From Chryseobacterium lathyri (GTDB lineage: Bacteria > Bacteroidota > Bacteroidia > Flavobacteriales > Weeksellaceae), in contig NZ_JAUSSF010000002.1 of the NCBI RefSeq assembly GCF_030812195.1, forward strand, positions 868,001 through 932,000: a DNA stretch of 64,000 bases. The letters are read 5' to 3'. The translations under genes and the position numbers were made by a program. The notes under the pieces were generated by a model. That model was not told where the DNA came from and did no database searches. It worked only from the letters and a program-made list of their open reading frames with translations. Shown piece by piece: positions 44,235 through 53,572 of the stretch (its first letter is position 1; every line of letters starts with the position of its first letter).

Positions 44235-44283
44235 AAATAGGGCTTGTATCTTTTGTGTACAATACAAAAAAGTCCTATTTTTG
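44235..44283 (+). terminator. Terminator of class I fumarase overlapping the next promoter
   Basis: A long imperfect stem (left arm from 44235, right arm to about 44280, around a TTTTGTG-type loop) ends in TTTTT. The right arm contains TATTTTTG (44276-44283) with a TTG 20 nt upstream (44253-44255), a full promoter for the gene at 44302. One sequence thus ends one transcript and starts the next. Confidence 0.65.
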
Positions 44284-44301
44284 CCTAAAATCTTTAAGAG
44301 A

Positions 44302-44586
44302 ATGATAACGATTTTATCAGCATTTTGGCCGTTTTACCAATTCCTATGGACTGTATTCTTTATAATTATGTTCTTAGTAGGATTCTGGTGTATCTTCATG
44401 TTCTTCGGATTGGTAATCCCAATGTGGCTAACTGAAGGTCTGAAAGAATATTTCGGAAAAGTAAAACCTTTCGATCCTGAAGACATCAGAAGAAAGCAGG
44501 TAAATGAGCAGGAAGGTGTAGAAGTAATCTTCAGCAACCCTAAGGGGAACGGACCTTTCATCCACGATCACGGACATCATCATTAA
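44302..44586 (+). CDS. Small membrane protein with histidine-rich tail
   Basis: I choose the ATG at 44302 (MITILSAFWPFYQFLWTVFF) over a TTG at 44281, since the promoter places the transcript start near 44288. The 94-residue protein has one long or two short membrane segments in its first 45 residues, a charged linker (KEYFGKVKPFDPEDIRRKQV), and ends HDHGHHH. The tail could bind a transition metal. I do not recognise the family. A terminator at 44651-44681 follows. Confidence 0.7.
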   Translation: MITILSAFWPFYQFLWTVFFIIMFLVGFWCIFMFFGLVIPMWLTEGLKEYFGKVKPFDPEDIRRKQVNEQEGVEVIFSNPKGNGPFIHDHGHHH

Positions 44587-44650
44587 TTGATTGTCATTGC
44601 TTTTTCACCTTAATTCTGAAAAAGTAATATCAAAGCAAAACAACATATAT

Positions 44651-44681
44651 AAACCGCTTAATTTATTTTAAGCGGTTTTTT
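44651..44681. terminator. Bidirectional terminator
   Basis: AAACCGCTTAA (44651-44661) and TTAAGCGGTTT (44668-44678) pair perfectly, with T-run on the plus strand and T-rich on the minus strand, between converging genes. Confidence 0.85.
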
Positions 44682-44683
44682 AT

Positions 44684-45610
44684 TTATCCGTTTCTCAGTT
44701 TCTCCGGGGATACCCCAAATTTTTTCTTGAATGCCCGGGTAAAATTCTGGACATATTCATAGCCGCATTCAATGGCTATTTCTTTGACTAGAATATCTTT
44801 GTCAATGATCATTTTCTTCGCCTTAAGCATTCTCAGATCTGAAATATAATCTGCCACGGTCATCTTATACTGGAACTTAAATTCCTTTCTGATCTTATTC
44901 TGGCTAATACCTGTAAGCTTTCCTATATCTTCCGCCCGGATATTCTTATGATAATTTTCATCAATGAATTTTTTGACCACAAAGGAAATCCCTGGCTCAG
45001 CCTGTAACTTATTCTTCTCATTGAATTGTTCAAAAATAAGAATGAGCAGTTTAATGATTTTAGCCTCGACAAATAACCTCTGCATCATCCCTTTTTTTGA
45101 ATAGCTGATCAGCTCATTTAGGATCATATGCATTTCCACTGTCATATACGGCGGTGTTTTCTTATGAAGAAAGATATAATTGTTTCTAATCATATTTTCC
45201 AGAATTTCTGCATTCTCCCTGCTGGATTCTGGATCGATGAGATTGAATATATATTGGTAATTGATCTGTATCTGGAAATATTTTATGGCTTCCTGGTTTT
45301 CTGTCCAGAGTTCTGCTGTGCTTTCTTGGGAGGAATAGTGAAGAATATACTGGTTTTTTCTGAATAGAAATTTTGTCTCACAGTCATGAGCTTCCAGCCT
45401 GATATTCGGACTCAATAAAAAAAGAAGACTGAAACTCGCCCTGCTCTCAATCATATGTAATCTTGAATACTTTTTAGGCTGCTCATCTTCCTGCATCAAA
45501 ATTCTGATATTTTCGGAGCTGAACATTAATCCGCTATTGGCTAGATTCTTCATATGAAATGCTTTTACTGGATGGTACAATTTGAAATAAACCCTTACAC
45601 CGGATAACAA
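44684..45610 (-). CDS. AraC-family transcriptional regulator
   Basis: The 308-residue protein ends in a typical AraC/XylS double helix-turn-helix: IRAEDIGKLTGISQNKIRKE, then ILVKEIAIECGYEYVQNFTR followed by AFKKKFGVSPEKLR. The amino-terminal 200 residues match no ligand domain I recognise. The start could also be the ATG at residue 20 (MKNLANSG). It is divergent from the FISUMP protein gene, about 90 nt apart, and might control it; that is inference from position. Confidence 0.87.
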   Translation of the reverse strand: MLSGVRVYFKLYHPVKAFHMKNLANSGLMFSSENIRILMQEDEQPKKYSRLHMIESRASFSLLFLLSPNIRLEAHDCETKFLFRKNQYILHYSSQESTAELWTENQEAIKYFQIQINYQYIFNLIDPESSRENAEILENMIRNNYIFLHKKTPPYMTVEMHMILNELISYSKKGMMQRLFVEAKIIKLLILIFEQFNEKNKLQAEPGISFVVKKFIDENYHKNIRAEDIGKLTGISQNKIRKEFKFQYKMTVADYISDLRMLKAKKMIIDKDILVKEIAIECGYEYVQNFTRAFKKKFGVSPEKLRNG

Positions 45611-45629
45611 AAAGTTTGGAAATGATAAC

Positions 45630-45657
45630 TTGTGGTTAAGAATGTAAAGTATTTTTG
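45630..45657 (+). promoter_or_regulatory. Promoter of the FISUMP protein gene
   Basis: TTG (45630-45632), 17-nt spacer, TATTTTTG (45650-45657), then the ATG at 45703. The promoter lies in the intergenic region shared with the divergent AraC gene. Confidence 0.65.
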
Positions 45658-45702
45658 CACAAAATTAAATTAAATTTAGAATAATTAAAAATAATATTAA
45701 AT

Positions 45703-47781
45703 ATGTTTCAATATTTACATTCTGCAATCCGTAAAATAGGAGCAGGTTTGGCATTGCTAAATATCGCTGGAGGTTATCTATATGCCCAGCAATGGGAGGA
45801 TGTAGGAGGTGCAGCAGGAGTTTCAGCAGCTGGTACCAGTTACAATAATCTGGCAGTAGATCAGGCTGGAAATTATTTTCTGTCTTATTATGACACTTCC
45901 GTCGCAAAGGGCTCGGTACAGAAATTCGATGGTGCTTCATGGTCTTATGTAGGAGGATCAGCAGGAATTACTGAAGGGCCGGCAACTTTTAATTCATTAT
46001 CTCTTGACAATGCCGGAAATATTTTTTACACCAATCAGATCGGTTATCCGGGTTCGGGAATTGCGGTACGGCGGTTTAGTGGAACTTCATGGACGTCTCT
46101 TCCGGATGCCGCAGGGTCATCAGTCAACTACCATGCTTCCGCAGTTTCTCCTTCCAATGTGCTGTTTACATTCACAGGACAGAACTCAGGAACTGTACAG
46201 CGATATGTAAATGGAGCATGGGAACAGGTAGGAAATACGGGATTTTCTAACGGAGCTACATTTGCGGAAATGGTCATAGGATCTAATCAGAAAGTATATA
46301 CATGCAGCATATCTGCCGGAGTAAGGGTGTATGAGAACAGTACTTCGGCAACGACAACAGATACCTGGACCTTGGTTGGAGGAAGTATTGTGGATGCCGC
46401 TTCTTCTTCAGAACAGTATACATCGGATATTGCTATAGATGGGAATAACAACCTGTATGTGGCATATGTTTCCAGTTCAGCTAACGGGCAGAAATTAAAT
46501 GTAAAGAAATTTGAAGGAAATGCATGGGTGCAGCTTGGTGCCGCTAATTTTTCCAGCGGAAGGGTACAGCATGTGGCTATAGCAGTTACTCAATCCGGAC
46601 AGCCTTATGTGGTGGCCAGCCGTTTTGAAAATGATGATTTATTAAGAAATACAGTTTATAAATTTGATGCAGCTATCCAGAATTGGGTGACTTTTGGGGG
46701 AGATTTTATTTCTTCTGGAGAAGCAAGATATAATGATCTGACAATAGACAGAACGAATGGCTATTTGGTATTAGCTTATTCTGAAGACGTTACCAAAGTT
46801 AAAAGAATTCCATTAAATGGGATTCCGCCGGGTTGTACTAATACAGATCCGGGAAGCAATGCCGGAGATACAGGCTGCGTAACTTTTACCTATCAGGGTC
46901 AGCAGGTCACGTATGCAACGGTAAGAGGTGCTGACGGAAATATCTGGCTGCAGCAGAATCTTGGAAGTTCTCAGATTGCCACGACAATGGGCGATGAGGC
47001 TTCATATGGAGATCTTTTCCAATGGGGAAGATGGGATGATGGGCATCAGCTTAGAAATTCTGCTACAGCATCGTCAACATCTCCTAATTCACCGGATGGC
47101 CTAGGCGGTACAAATGCCTTTATCATAGGATCTCCTTCATGGTGGGATGTCTTTGCTGCTACTGATAAATGGACGGCTTCGACCCCGGCGGATGTTTCCA
47201 ATAATATTGGGGCAGATCCTTGTAGAGCAGTTGGGCCGGGCTGGAAGATGCCTTCTCAGGCAGAATGGACAGGTATTGTTAATTCAGAGAATATTGCCAA
47301 TCCTGGAACTGCCTATAACAGTCATTTAAAACTGCCGGCATCGGGCTATAGAAGTTCTTCAAGCGGTGCTCTTACATTTGCCGGACAGAGAGGGTATTTC
47401 TGGAGTTCAGATACTTCCAATTCTGGAGGGAAATATTTATATATAGGCTCTACCATTGCAAACCCTTCTTCGGGAGCGATGAGAGGGCAAGGTTCTGCTG
47501 TAAGATGTATAAAAACAGCTTCTGCATTAGGAACATCCGATATTATCAGAAATACTGCTACCGTGGGAATTTACCCAAATCCTACGAATGCAATCATTAA
47601 TATCAAGGCAGATTCACTGATTGAAAGCGTAAGTATTATTAATATGGTTGGCCAAAAACTAAATAATATACAGTTCAACAACAACCAGATCAATATGAGC
47701 GAATTTCCGAGTGGAATTTATATTGTAGAATTAAAGTTAAAGAACGGACAGAGTGTTTCTAAGAAAATTATTAAAAACTAA
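45703..47781 (+). CDS. Secreted FISUMP-domain protein with T9SS sorting signal
   Basis: The 692-residue product has a signal region (to about residue 30, ending YAQQ). A beta-propeller-like part follows with recurring FDGASW, FSGTSW, VNGAWEQVG and FEGNAWVQLG units (about 35-370). A FISUMP domain comes next (about 385-605; NIWLQQNLGS, GPGWKMPSQAEW, GQRGYFWSS), and a type A T9SS signal ends the protein (VGIYPNPTNAIINIKA...SGIYIVELK). T9SS cargo is moved across the outer membrane and anchored to the surface or released. Function unknown; repeats suggest binding or adhesion. Confidence 0.85.
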   Translation: MFQYLHSAIRKIGAGLALLNIAGGYLYAQQWEDVGGAAGVSAAGTSYNNLAVDQAGNYFLSYYDTSVAKGSVQKFDGASWSYVGGSAGITEGPATFNSLSLDNAGNIFYTNQIGYPGSGIAVRRFSGTSWTSLPDAAGSSVNYHASAVSPSNVLFTFTGQNSGTVQRYVNGAWEQVGNTGFSNGATFAEMVIGSNQKVYTCSISAGVRVYENSTSATTTDTWTLVGGSIVDAASSSEQYTSDIAIDGNNNLYVAYVSSSANGQKLNVKKFEGNAWVQLGAANFSSGRVQHVAIAVTQSGQPYVVASRFENDDLLRNTVYKFDAAIQNWVTFGGDFISSGEARYNDLTIDRTNGYLVLAYSEDVTKVKRIPLNGIPPGCTNTDPGSNAGDTGCVTFTYQGQQVTYATVRGADGNIWLQQNLGSSQIATTMGDEASYGDLFQWGRWDDGHQLRNSATASSTSPNSPDGLGGTNAFIIGSPSWWDVFAATDKWTASTPADVSNNIGADPCRAVGPGWKMPSQAEWTGIVNSENIANPGTAYNSHLKLPASGYRSSSSGALTFAGQRGYFWSSDTSNSGGKYLYIGSTIANPSSGAMRGQGSAVRCIKTASALGTSDIIRNTATVGIYPNPTNAIINIKADSLIESVSIINMVGQKLNNIQFNNNQINMSEFPSGIYIVELKLKNGQSVSKKIIKN

Positions 47782-47806
47782 GTCTTAGTACGTTTGATTG
47801 ATAAGC

Positions 47807-47831
47807 AAAGGCTTTTTTAGGAAAGCCTTTT
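47807..47831 (+). terminator. Terminator after the FISUMP protein gene
   Basis: AAAGGCTTT (47807-47815) and AAAGCCTTT (47822-47830) pair perfectly around a 6-nt loop, followed by TTGTTG. Confidence 0.75.
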
Positions 47832-47891
47832 GTTGTGAAAGCCGGGATTAATATATTTTAAAGCATAGTTCATTACAATTACTTTTATTGT

Positions 47892-47925
47892 AAAGGCTCA
47901 TGAAATTTCTTCATGGGCTTTTTTT
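47892..47925 (+). terminator. Second hairpin terminator before the amylase gene
   Basis: An about 12-bp imperfect stem (AAAGGCTCATGAA with TTCATGGGCTTT) is followed by a long T-run. Why there are two terminators in 120 bp is not clear; the stretch between them (47832-47891) has no frame of note but could hold a small RNA. Confidence 0.7.
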
Positions 47926-47996
47926 GTATTACATTTTCAACAAAAAATGAAAGAATTAAAAGAAAAATAAATCCTATATTCGATAAAAAATAGAAA

Positions 47997-50834
47997 ATGA
48001 AGAAACTTTACTCCCTTATCTATCTGTTTGTTGCAGCTTTTGTTTTTGGGCAGATTAACTATACGATTGCTCCAAATCCATTCAATGAAACGGATGCGAT
48101 TACCTTAACCATTCCTGGAGATCAGATTGATGAAACTGCTTGGGGCGTTTCAAATAATGCTATTTATATCTGGTCTTGGTCCCTAGACACTAACTATCAG
48201 AACAGTCAGGACTGTCCTACGAACGGAAGCTGGAATAACTCTAACGATCTGAATAAGCTCACTTACAATTCAGGGACAGATACCTATTCCTTAACTTTTA
48301 CTCCTACTGCTTTTTACGGAAGAACAGGGATCGGAAGGTTTGGATTTTTATTAAAAGATAAAACTGGAGCTCACCAAACCTCACCCGATATATTTGTCAA
48401 TGTCGGGATCTTGAATTTGAACTTAACCAATCCGGCTGCGAATAGTCTGACTACAGTTCCAGCAGGAAATTCCGTCAATATTACCGCAACAACCAATATT
48501 GCCACAACATTCCAGCTAAAAGCAAACGGAACCGTTGTCAATTCTACTTCTACTCCTTCACTGTCGTACAGTTATAGCTATACAGTAACTCAGGATGCCA
48601 ATATGGAGCTTATTGCAACAGATGCCAATTTAAACTCCAAGAATGCAGCATTCATGTTGCAAATTCCAAGAAATGTTGTTTCAGAGGCAATTCCAGGCTG
48701 GATAAAGCAGGGAATCAATTATAATCCTACAGATAATACAAAAGTAGGTCTTGCTCTTTATGCCCCTCATAAAAACTTTGTACACGTCATCGGGAGTTTT
48801 AATAACTGGACCGTAAATGATTCTTATTTAATGAAAAGGGATACTGCCAATCCTGATCTTTACTGGATTGAACTGAACGGGCTGACCCCACAACAGTTAT
48901 ATACTTTCCAGTACAGAACGAATGACCTGAAAAAAGTGGCAGATCCTTTCTCTCCACAGATTCTTTCCTCTTATGATGATCAGTGGATTTCGGCAACTAC
49001 TTATCCAAATCTGCCTGCATTTCCAGTAGGGCAGGATTTTGAAGTTTCGATGTTTAAAACAGGTCAGGCACCTTACAGCTGGCAGGTGACCAACTTTCAG
49101 AGACCTGCTAAGGAAAATCTTGTGGTATATGAATTACTGCTGAGAGATTTCACCCAGGAAAAAAACTGGCAGTCATTAATCAACAAGATAACGTATTTAA
49201 AGAACTTAAATATTAATGCTATTGAGCTTCTGCCAATTATGGAATTTGATGGCAATCTTTCCTGGGGGTACAATACTTCTTTCCATTATGCGCTGGACAA
49301 AGCTTATGGAACTCCTGAAAAATTCAAAGAATTTGTAGACATCTGCCATCAAAATGGGATTGCAGTGATTCTGGATGTTGCTTTCAACCATGCAACAGGG
49401 CGGTCTCCATTGGTAAGACTTTGGAATATTGATCCGGATGGTGATGGCTATGGAGATGTTGCGGCCAATAATCCTTACTTCAATCAGGTGCCCAAACATT
49501 CTTACAATGTGTTTAATGATTTCAACCATTCAAGTGCAGCAACTAAATATTATGTTGAAAGAACTTTACAGCAATGGCTGAATGAATATAAAATTGATGG
49601 ATTCCGTTGGGACCTGACAAAAGGATTTACCCAAAGCTGCTCTGCAAATGATGAAGCCTGTACCAATGCTTACCAGCAGGACAGAGTGGATATTATGAAA
49701 AATTATGCTGATAAACAGTGGGCAATCGATCCGAATTCCTATATGATATTTGAACATCTAGGAACCGATGCTGAAGAACAGCAATGGGCAAACTATAGAA
49801 TTGCCGAGGGAAAAGGCGTAATGCTTTGGAATAAGCAGACTGAGCCTTACAACCAAAACACAATGGGTTACAAGGAAAACAGTAACTATGACAGAATGAA
49901 TCACAGTCTTCACGGTTTTACCAATATGCATGCTGTAGGCTATGGAGAAAGCCACGATGAAGAAAGATTAATGTTTAAAAACCTTGCTTATGGCGCTGTT
50001 AACGGAGGTTACAATGCTGCTAACCTGAATACAGCCCTTGAAAGAATGAAAACTTTCGGAGCAACATTTTTTACCATTCCAGGCCCGAAAATGATCTGGC
50101 AATTTGGTGAATTAGGCTATGAATTCAGTATCAACCGATGTGCAGACGGCACGATCAGCAGTGGATGCCGAACAGATGAAAAACCTGTTGCTTTTACTTT
50201 AGGATATGATACGAACGCCAATAGAAAAGCGGTGTATGATACCTGGGCTAAAATTATCAATATCAGAAATACCTATCCGGTTTTCAAATCAAAAACATAT
50301 ACTATAGAGTCTAATAACCTTACCAACGATCCTGAAGGATTGATCACCAGAATTTATGTGTATGACAATGCAATAGCTGGAATGAAGAATGTGGTGGTTT
50401 TGGCGAACTATACCACTGCGGCTCAGAATGTTGTTCCCTACTTCCCCTACACAGGACAGTGGCTGAACCTGATGGATAACTCTGTTTCCAACATTGCTTC
50501 AACAACAGCTCCTATTACTTTGCAGCCGGGAGAGTTCAGGATTTTTGGAAATTATGCCGGTGCGCTGTCAGCATCTGATGTAAATGCTGCGAATAAACTC
50601 TCGCTTCAGATTGCGGATAACCCCGTGAAAAACGGTGTGGCAAAATTAATATACCACAAGGCCAAAAACGGAGAGATTGTTATTTTTGACATGAGCGGTA
50701 AAAAAATGAATTCCATTAAATTAAATACCGAAAACGGAACTTATGAATTGAAAACTAATTATCCGCCGGGAACCTATTTGGTTCACCTACGTTCTGAAAC
50801 AGGCACTGCCATTCAGAAGATGATTATTAAATAA
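47997..50834 (+). CDS. GH13 alpha-amylase-family protein, T9SS cargo
   Basis: This 945-residue secreted protein has a signal peptide (MKKLYSLIYLFVAAFVFGQ) and beta-sandwich domains to about residue 235. A CBM48-like domain follows (about 240-325), then a GH13 barrel: VAFNHATG near 462, nucleophile Asp539 in GFRWDLTKGF, acid/base Glu586 in MIFEHLG, and Asp654 in GESHDEERL. It ends in a T9SS-type sorting domain (IFDMSGKKMNSI...GTYLVHLRS). The catalytic residues are all present, so it should cleave or remodel alpha-glucans such as starch or glycogen outside the cell. No SusC/SusD pair is adjacent, so it is not in a classical polysaccharide utilisation locus. Confidence 0.92.
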   Translation: MKKLYSLIYLFVAAFVFGQINYTIAPNPFNETDAITLTIPGDQIDETAWGVSNNAIYIWSWSLDTNYQNSQDCPTNGSWNNSNDLNKLTYNSGTDTYSLTFTPTAFYGRTGIGRFGFLLKDKTGAHQTSPDIFVNVGILNLNLTNPAANSLTTVPAGNSVNITATTNIATTFQLKANGTVVNSTSTPSLSYSYSYTVTQDANMELIATDANLNSKNAAFMLQIPRNVVSEAIPGWIKQGINYNPTDNTKVGLALYAPHKNFVHVIGSFNNWTVNDSYLMKRDTANPDLYWIELNGLTPQQLYTFQYRTNDLKKVADPFSPQILSSYDDQWISATTYPNLPAFPVGQDFEVSMFKTGQAPYSWQVTNFQRPAKENLVVYELLLRDFTQEKNWQSLINKITYLKNLNINAIELLPIMEFDGNLSWGYNTSFHYALDKAYGTPEKFKEFVDICHQNGIAVILDVAFNHATGRSPLVRLWNIDPDGDGYGDVAANNPYFNQVPKHSYNVFNDFNHSSAATKYYVERTLQQWLNEYKIDGFRWDLTKGFTQSCSANDEACTNAYQQDRVDIMKNYADKQWAIDPNSYMIFEHLGTDAEEQQWANYRIAEGKGVMLWNKQTEPYNQNTMGYKENSNYDRMNHSLHGFTNMHAVGYGESHDEERLMFKNLAYGAVNGGYNAANLNTALERMKTFGATFFTIPGPKMIWQFGELGYEFSINRCADGTISSGCRTDEKPVAFTLGYDTNANRKAVYDTWAKIINIRNTYPVFKSKTYTIESNNLTNDPEGLITRIYVYDNAIAGMKNVVVLANYTTAAQNVVPYFPYTGQWLNLMDNSVSNIASTTAPITLQPGEFRIFGNYAGALSASDVNAANKLSLQIADNPVKNGVAKLIYHKAKNGEIVIFDMSGKKMNSIKLNTENGTYELKTNYPPGTYLVHLRSETGTAIQKMIIK

Positions 50835-50842
50835 AAAAAAAG

Positions 50843-50874
50843 AAAGAGGGACGATAACATTGTCCCTCTTTTTA
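50843..50874 (+). terminator. Terminator of the GH13 gene
   Basis: AAAGAGGGAC (50843-50852) and GTCCCTCTTT (50862-50871) form a perfect 10-bp stem with a T-run. Confidence 0.93.
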
Positions 50875-50905
50875 TTGACAGCCCAGAATATATAAATCTA
50901 CTTTT

Positions 50906-50935
50906 TTGTCAATTAAAAATATTAGTCTACTTTTG
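50906..50935 (+). promoter_or_regulatory. Promoter of the SAM-riboswitch operon
   Basis: TTG (50906-50908), 19-nt spacer, TACTTTTG (50928-50935), one of the best Bacteroidota promoter matches in the window. The transcript would begin right at the 5' side of the riboswitch. Confidence 0.75.
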
Positions 50936-50942
50936 CAGTAGA

Positions 50943-51081
50943 TTATCAAGAAAGGTGGAGGGATTTGGCCCTATGAAACCTTAGCAACCTGCACGACTCT
51001 AAAAAGTGTAAAGGTGCTAATTCCAACCCATTGAGGGGAAGATGAGAAAGTCAATATTCTGACAGCAATTCCATTTCTTGA
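50943..51081 (+). ncRNA. SAM-I (S-box) riboswitch
   Basis: The aptamer core is unmistakable: TATCAAGAAAGGTGGAGGGA, GGCCCTATGAAACC, TTAGCAACC and AAGGTGCTAATTCCA, in the right order and spacing. P1 can form from TTATC (50943-50947) with GATGA (51041-51045). A later segment, TTTCTTGA (51074-51081), is the exact complement of TCAAGAAA (50946-50953) and would compete with P1 and P2, a plausible switch. No intrinsic terminator follows before the ATG at 51145, so control may act on translation or by a less obvious structure. S-box RNAs turn genes off when S-adenosylmethionine is plentiful. Confidence 0.93.
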
Positions 51082-51144
51082 AGTCTTTTATATCTGCGGA
51101 TGAGGTCCGTGGAACTAGTGTATCATTAATTTACGAAGACAAAG

Positions 51145-53565
51145 ATGAAAAAATTAAGCCTGTCTGTTATACTCCTGGGGGCTGTTTTGGTGAACGCACA
51201 GGAGCAGGAAAAGGGAAATCAGATTGAAGATATAATTATCGTAGGAAACCGGAATACCAAAAGGACAAAGCTGGAAACACCGGTTCCTGTAGACGTTATC
51301 AATATAGAAAAGCTGCAGAAATCTGCGCCACAGACGACGGTTCAGGATTTGCTGAATTATGTGATTCCGTCATTTAATTCTGTAAGACAGTCAGCGTCCG
51401 ATGGGACAGAACATATTGATCCCGTAACCCTGAGGGGGATGGGGCCGGATCAGGTATTGGTACTCGTCAATGGAAAAAGAAGACATACCACTTCATTGGT
51501 CAATTATCAGAATACCGTTGGAAATGGATCTGTAGGAACAGATCTCAGTACGATCCCGGTGATTGCTATTGACAGAATTGAGGTTCTGAGAGACGGAGCA
51601 GCCGCACAGTATGGTTCTGATGCCATTGCAGGAGTTGTCAATATTATCCTTAAAAAAGATATCGGGGCATCAGCATCGGCATCCTATGGAATTACAGGAA
51701 GAAATGATGGTGAAACCTATCAGGCCGGAATCAACTATGGATCTTCTCTTGGGAAAAAAGACAGTTATGTGAATCTTTCACTGCAATTGAGCCACAGAGG
51801 GAAGACTACAAGAACTCAAAATCATGATTTGGATATTTTCGGAGACAATTTTGCCTATGAATTTGCGAATGATCCTATCGCGGCCAGGGCTTTAGACGAT
51901 CAGATTATTAAAGAAAGAGGTCTCACCCGGGATGACTTTAATTTTCAGATCGGAGATGCCCAGATCAGGCAGGCCCAATTGTTTTTTAATTCTGAATATC
52001 CTTTAAGTGAACGCTTTAAGCTGTATTCTTTTGGCGGTTTCAGCATTAAAGAAGGAAAAGGTTTCGGTTTCAGAAGACTACCGGGTGAAACATCCAATGT
52101 GGTTTCTTCTGTCTATCCAAATGGATTTCAGGCCTCTTTGAACTCGCAGGTTTACGACTTTTCTTATGCTGTAGGAGTAAAATATAATGTCAATAACTGG
52201 TGGCTTGATGTAAGCAATACATTCGGAAGTAACACCTTCAATTATAATGTAAACAATACCAATAATGCATCTTTAGGGGCGAAATCTCCAACGAGCTTTT
52301 ATGCAGGGGCGCACGGTTTCCTTCAGAATACGGTGAATCTTGATATTTCTAAAAAATTGAATCAGCTTAATGTAGCATTTGGAGGAGAATTCCGCTTTGA
52401 ACAGTACGAGATCAAACCGGGAGATGAAGCTTCTTACACCCGGTATGATATCAACGGAAATCCTGCTGTTCCCGGATCTACAGTGGAAGGAAATGGCGGG
52501 TCACAATCATTTATCGGTTTTTCTCCGGACAATGCTTTAAAGAAATCCAGACATTCAGCAGCGGTGTATGCCGATGTTTCTTATGATATTGCTGAAAAAT
52601 TAAATATAGATCTGGCAGGAAGATTCGAAAATTATTCAGATTTTGGAAATACGCTGAATGGAAAACTGGCCGTGAGATATGAATTTGTAAAAGATTATGC
52701 AGTGCGGGCATCTGTGGGAACCGGTTTCAGGGCTCCATCCCTTCAGCAGCAGTATTTTAATAATTCCTATGCCGATATCTCCACTTCAGGACTAGGAATT
52801 GTTACCAAAGGGATTTTCAGGAATGACAGTGACGCAGCCAGAGCGCTCGGATTTGATCAGTTAAAGCAGGAAACCTCAGTCAATGCCAGTGCCGGTCTTA
52901 CTCTGAAGCCAGCCAACAGACTGTTTATAACCGTTGACGGCTATTGGATCAAAGTAAAAGACAGAATTGTAATCACCAGCAATATCGAAGATCCAAGACT
53001 GGCTCAATACAACGTAGAAAGCGGAAGGTTTTTTGCTAATGCAGTAGACACGGAAACAAAAGGAGTAGATATTGTTGTCTCTTATGATTGGAAACTGGGT
53101 GGCGGAAATTTAAATATCAGCCTGGCAGGAAATTATACAGAAACCAAGATCACAGATTTCCATTTTCCTGAAAATTTAGTGCCTCCTCAGGATGAATTCT
53201 TCGGGCCGGACCAGATTAATATCATCGAGACCCTTTCTCCTAAGGCAAAAGCTTCATTAGGACTGAACTATGCCATCGGAAAATTCAATTTCATGGTTAG
53301 AAATACGTATTTTGGTCAGGTCATAAGAGATGGTTACCCATTTGGAAAGGTTCAGAAATTCTCTCCTAAAGTGGTTACAGATATAAGTGTAGGCTATGAT
53401 ATAACGAAAAATATTAATCTGACCATAGGAGCCAATAACGCCTTTGATGTGTTTCCGGACCTTCAGATCTATGAAAATTCATATTATGGAGTATTTAAAT
53501 ATGCGCCGGTTCAGATGGGAACACTGGGGAATTACTTCTTCGGAAGGCTTAATTTTAATTTTTAA
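51145..53565 (+). CDS. TonB-dependent outer-membrane receptor under SAM riboswitch control
   Basis: The 806-residue protein has a signal peptide (MKKLSLSVILLGAVLVNAQE) and a plug domain (about 45-175: LETPVPVDVI, TVQDLLNYVIPSFNS, VTLRGMGPDQVLVLVNGKRR, IDRIEVLRDGAAAQYGSDAI). A 22-strand-type barrel follows and ends GNYFFGRLNFNF with a terminal phenylalanine. There is no carboxypeptidase-like amino-terminal extension and no SusD partner, so it is not a SusC-type glycan importer. Placement 200 nt behind a SAM-I riboswitch, and 7 nt before a permease gene, points to uptake of methionine, a methionine precursor or another sulfur compound. Ligand assignment is inference. Confidence 0.9.
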   Translation: MKKLSLSVILLGAVLVNAQEQEKGNQIEDIIIVGNRNTKRTKLETPVPVDVINIEKLQKSAPQTTVQDLLNYVIPSFNSVRQSASDGTEHIDPVTLRGMGPDQVLVLVNGKRRHTTSLVNYQNTVGNGSVGTDLSTIPVIAIDRIEVLRDGAAAQYGSDAIAGVVNIILKKDIGASASASYGITGRNDGETYQAGINYGSSLGKKDSYVNLSLQLSHRGKTTRTQNHDLDIFGDNFAYEFANDPIAARALDDQIIKERGLTRDDFNFQIGDAQIRQAQLFFNSEYPLSERFKLYSFGGFSIKEGKGFGFRRLPGETSNVVSSVYPNGFQASLNSQVYDFSYAVGVKYNVNNWWLDVSNTFGSNTFNYNVNNTNNASLGAKSPTSFYAGAHGFLQNTVNLDISKKLNQLNVAFGGEFRFEQYEIKPGDEASYTRYDINGNPAVPGSTVEGNGGSQSFIGFSPDNALKKSRHSAAVYADVSYDIAEKLNIDLAGRFENYSDFGNTLNGKLAVRYEFVKDYAVRASVGTGFRAPSLQQQYFNNSYADISTSGLGIVTKGIFRNDSDAARALGFDQLKQETSVNASAGLTLKPANRLFITVDGYWIKVKDRIVITSNIEDPRLAQYNVESGRFFANAVDTETKGVDIVVSYDWKLGGGNLNISLAGNYTETKITDFHFPENLVPPQDEFFGPDQINIIETLSPKAKASLGLNYAIGKFNFMVRNTYFGQVIRDGYPFGKVQKFSPKVVTDISVGYDITKNINLTIGANNAFDVFPDLQIYENSYYGVFKYAPVQMGTLGNYFFGRLNFNF

Positions 53566-53572
53566 CTGTTAA

